DNA of 6,171 nt from Opitutia bacterium UBA7374. GTDB lineage: Bacteria; Verrucomicrobiota; Verrucomicrobiia; Opitutales; Coraliomargaritaceae. Positions 4,348-6,171 of this stretch are shown here, piece after piece (position 1 is the stretch's first letter; each line of letters begins with the position of its first letter). The stretch spans positions 8,720 to 14,890 of the forward strand of contig DKOA01000072.1 in assembly GCA_002469895.1 (NCBI GenBank). Direction: 5' to 3'. The notes beneath the pieces are model-generated. The model had not been told where the DNA came from. It searched no databases and saw nothing but the letters and a program-made list of their open reading frames with translations. The position numbers and the translations under genes were made by a program.

Positions 4348-6171
4348 TTATTTGGTAGAGTCCATGCTTCGTTTGAGGCTATCCATTCCCGGTTTGTCCA
4401 GATTAATGTCACCTTCAAAGAACCCGTGTAACTGGCGAATGCGTGTGGGGTGACGCATTTTGCGGAGTGCTTTGGCTTCAATTTGGCGGATTCTTTCGCG
4501 GGTCACTTTGAATTGCCGACCAACTTCTTCCAGTGTTCTGGAATACCCGTCGGCTAGTCCGAAGCGCAGGGAGAGCACGCGCCGCTCTCTTTCCGTTAAG
4601 CTATCCAGCACGTCGGTGATTTTTTCCCGCAGCAGGCTGTAGGCAGTCATATCATAGGGATTTTCAGCTCCCTTATCTTCAATGAAATCACCGAAGTTGG
4701 TATCATCGGAGTCGCCTACCGGGCTTTGCAGAGAGATGGGCTGCTGTGCCATCTTCATGATGGATTGGACGCGTTCGAGAGGCAGGTTCATTTCATCAGC
4801 GACTTCTTCAGCAGTCGGTTCATGGCCGAGTTCCTGGAGGAGTTGCTTTTGCACCTGCATGACCTTGTTCAAGGTTTCGATCATGTGTACGGGGATGCGA
4901 ATGGTACGCGCCTGATCTGCAATAGAGCGGGTAATGGCCTGACGAATCCACCAGGTTGCATAGGTAGAGAATTTATAACCGCGACGATACTCAAATTTTT
5001 CAACGGCTTTCATCAATCCCATGTTGCCTTCCTGGATGAGATCCAGAAATGACAGTCCCCGATTGGTGTACTTCTTAGCAATCGAGATAACGAGCCGGAG
5101 ATTGGCTTCGACCATTTCGGTCTTGGCTTTGTGTGCATCGCGTAATCCCTGACGCACTTCACGCAGTATATCGACCAGTTGCTTGGGGTCGACTTTGAAT
5201 TCAGCTTTGATCTGTAAGAGACGCTTTTCGATGGCGCTGACATTGATCTTACGACTGCGTCGACGAGCGACTTTTTCTGCGGTCTCCAAATCATCATAGA
5301 GATCCTTCAACTCCCGATAGGTGGGTGTGAGGTCTTTGATGAAATCTTCAAAAATCTTTAATTTCAGGCAGTATTTGCGGAGAATAGCACTGAGTGCTTT
5401 TTCGTACTTAGCCATGCGGGTCAGCGCCCGCTTACGGTTGGATTCGTTCCCTGAGGCAGCGGCTTGTTCATGACTGTCCCAAGCCGAGTAAATACGTTCG
5501 CCGAGTTTGTGGGCTTCTTCGAGTAGCTTTGGCAGGCTAGTAAAGTAGGCTTCTCGGCTTTCGATCTTTTTATCAAGTACGACACGGTCAAAACGTTCTT
5601 CTCGGTTGAGAAGCTTTTGTACGACATCGTTTTGAAATTCGAGGGTGAGCGCGGTGGAAAAGAGTGCGCTTTGGGCGCGTAGTTCGGCGTTTTCAATGCG
5701 CTTGGAGATAGCGACTTCCTCTTCTCTGGAGAGCAAGGGCACTTGGCCCATTTGCTTGAGGTACATCCGAACCGGGTCGTCCAGAATATCATTCTGCGAA
5801 CTGCGGACTTCCTTTTCTTCGGTCTCTTCCTGACGTGCTTTGTAGGCCTCGACCTGCTTCTCGTCCAAGACATCGATTTCGAGGTTTTGCAGAATCGAAA
5901 TCACATTTTCGATTTCTTCCGGATTGTTGATGCTTTCCGGGAGGCCTTGATTGATATCTTTATAGGTGAGGAAGCCTTGTTCTTTAGAATGGCGGATGAG
6001 ACCCCGGATTTTCTCGTTTAGCTTTTCATGCGCCTTACTGGAGAGGCGCTTCTTGCCTGCGGTTGCTTCGGCAATCTCCTCGTTGCTGATTTCGTCGAGG
6101 TCCGTTTTGGCAACCCGTTTTTTCGCAGCAGTCTTCTTCGTGGCAGCGGTCTTTTTCGTGGCAGCGGTCTT
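4348..6171 (-). CDS. rpoD: RNA polymerase primary sigma factor (sigma-70/RpoD), 5' end beyond the window
   Basis: This is the housekeeping sigma factor, which directs RNA polymerase to -35/-10 promoters. 607 residues are visible and the frame is open to the right edge, so the start is not in the window. In order from the visible N-terminus there is a Lys/Ala/Thr repeat (KKTAAT units, 6131-6171) and region 1.1 (IRGLIRHSKEQGFLTYKDIN, then PESINNPEEIENVI). Next are region 1.2 (DDPVRMYLKQMGQVPLL), a long nonconserved helical insert, and regions 2.1-2.4 (NLRLVISIAKKYTNRGLSFL, then RGYKFSTYATWWIRQAITR). Region 3 follows, and region 4 ends with VTRERIRQIEAKALRKMRHP. About 22 residues follow the usual end point, closing in SMDSTK. 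The GTG at 5904 begins an apparent 518-residue ORF, but it is an internal valine codon in region 1.1. The gene heads the group lipoprotein-tatA. Confidence 0.97.
   Translation of the reverse strand, partial: KTAATKKTAATKKTAAKKRVAKTDLDEISNEEIAEATAGKKRLSSKAHEKLNEKIRGLIRHSKEQGFLTYKDINQGLPESINNPEEIENVISILQNLEIDVLDEKQVEAYKARQEETEEKEVRSSQNDILDDPVRMYLKQMGQVPLLSREEEVAISKRIENAELRAQSALFSTALTLEFQNDVVQKLLNREERFDRVVLDKKIESREAYFTSLPKLLEEAHKLGERIYSAWDSHEQAAASGNESNRKRALTRMAKYEKALSAILRKYCLKLKIFEDFIKDLTPTYRELKDLYDDLETAEKVARRRSRKINVSAIEKRLLQIKAEFKVDPKQLVDILREVRQGLRDAHKAKTEMVEANLRLVISIAKKYTNRGLSFLDLIQEGNMGLMKAVEKFEYRRGYKFSTYATWWIRQAITRSIADQARTIRIPVHMIETLNKVMQVQKQLLQELGHEPTAEEVADEMNLPLERVQSIMKMAQQPISLQSPVGDSDDTNFGDFIEDKGAENPYDMTAYSLLREKITDVLDSLTERERRVLSLRFGLADGYSRTLEEVGRQFKVTRERIRQIEAKALRKMRHPTRIRQLHGFFEGDINLDKPGMDSLKRSMDSTK
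6131..6171. repeat. 18-bp coding tandem repeat for KKTAAT in the rpoD N-terminus, continuing past the edge
   Basis: Two full 18-bp copies (6131-6148 and 6149-6166) and the first five bases of a third are visible. The two full copies differ at one position, C versus T, a silent AAG/AAA change. A diverged earlier copy lies at about 6117-6130. On the minus strand they encode a basic Lys-Thr-Ala hexapeptide repeat ahead of sigma region 1.1. The resemblance to histone H1-like tails suggests a flexible, nucleic-acid-binding extension; that is inference. The copy number beyond the window is unknown. Confidence 0.85.

Noticed and set aside
4348..5904. Complete 518-residue sigma factor starting at GTG 5904
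   Set aside because: The frame stays open upstream and encodes recognisable region 1.1, so the GTG is an internal valine codon.

Overview
The window reads as an ordinary chromosomal region of a Verrucomicrobiota-like bacterium. The best clue is the primary sigma factor gene. It has sigma region 1.1, the 'DDPVRMYLKQMGQVPLL' form of region 1.2, and a Lys/Ala/Thr-repeat N-terminus of the kind I associate with Verrucomicrobiota and their relatives. An opitutal-type (Puniceicoccales/Opitutales) origin is a guess. Base composition is about 50% GC by eye, and Shine-Dalgarno sequences are weak or misplaced at most starts. No mobile element, CRISPR array, phage gene or clear sign of recent transfer is visible.

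Left part: the window opens inside a tRNA-Glu(UUC) gene on the minus strand (positions 1-50, 3' half missing). It is divergent from purC (SAICAR synthase) on the plus strand. Downstream of purC are a small four-helix-like membrane protein resembling the ABA4-like family (DUF4281) and a membrane-anchored YkuE-type metallophosphoesterase. These two overlap by one base (TGATG) and are probably translationally coupled. Several canonical metal-site residues of the phosphoesterase are replaced.

Middle: immediately after the phosphoesterase stop codon lies a 28-codon minus-strand ORF for a possible single-span membrane microprotein. It is divergent from a lipoprotein gene with a DUF4136-like body. 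The lipoprotein's best start (2885) is well inside its longest reading frame. A 143-bp gap (3470-3612) between this gene and the convergent tatA holds two unrelated short-period tandem arrays, one of 8-bp units and one of 7-bp units. The second runs into the tatA stop codon.

Right part: on the minus strand, in transcription order, are rpoD (5' end beyond the window), a small unknown lipoprotein, and tatA. Gaps are 35 and 13 bp, which suggests one transcription unit. The rpoD frame runs open to the window edge. The apparent start near 5904 is an internal GTG valine codon within region 1.1.

The genes are mostly housekeeping (purine synthesis, translation, transcription, Tat export) plus envelope proteins of unknown role. 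I do not see a convincing new multi-gene system. The best leads are the paired tandem arrays, the altered phosphoesterase active site and the microprotein candidate.
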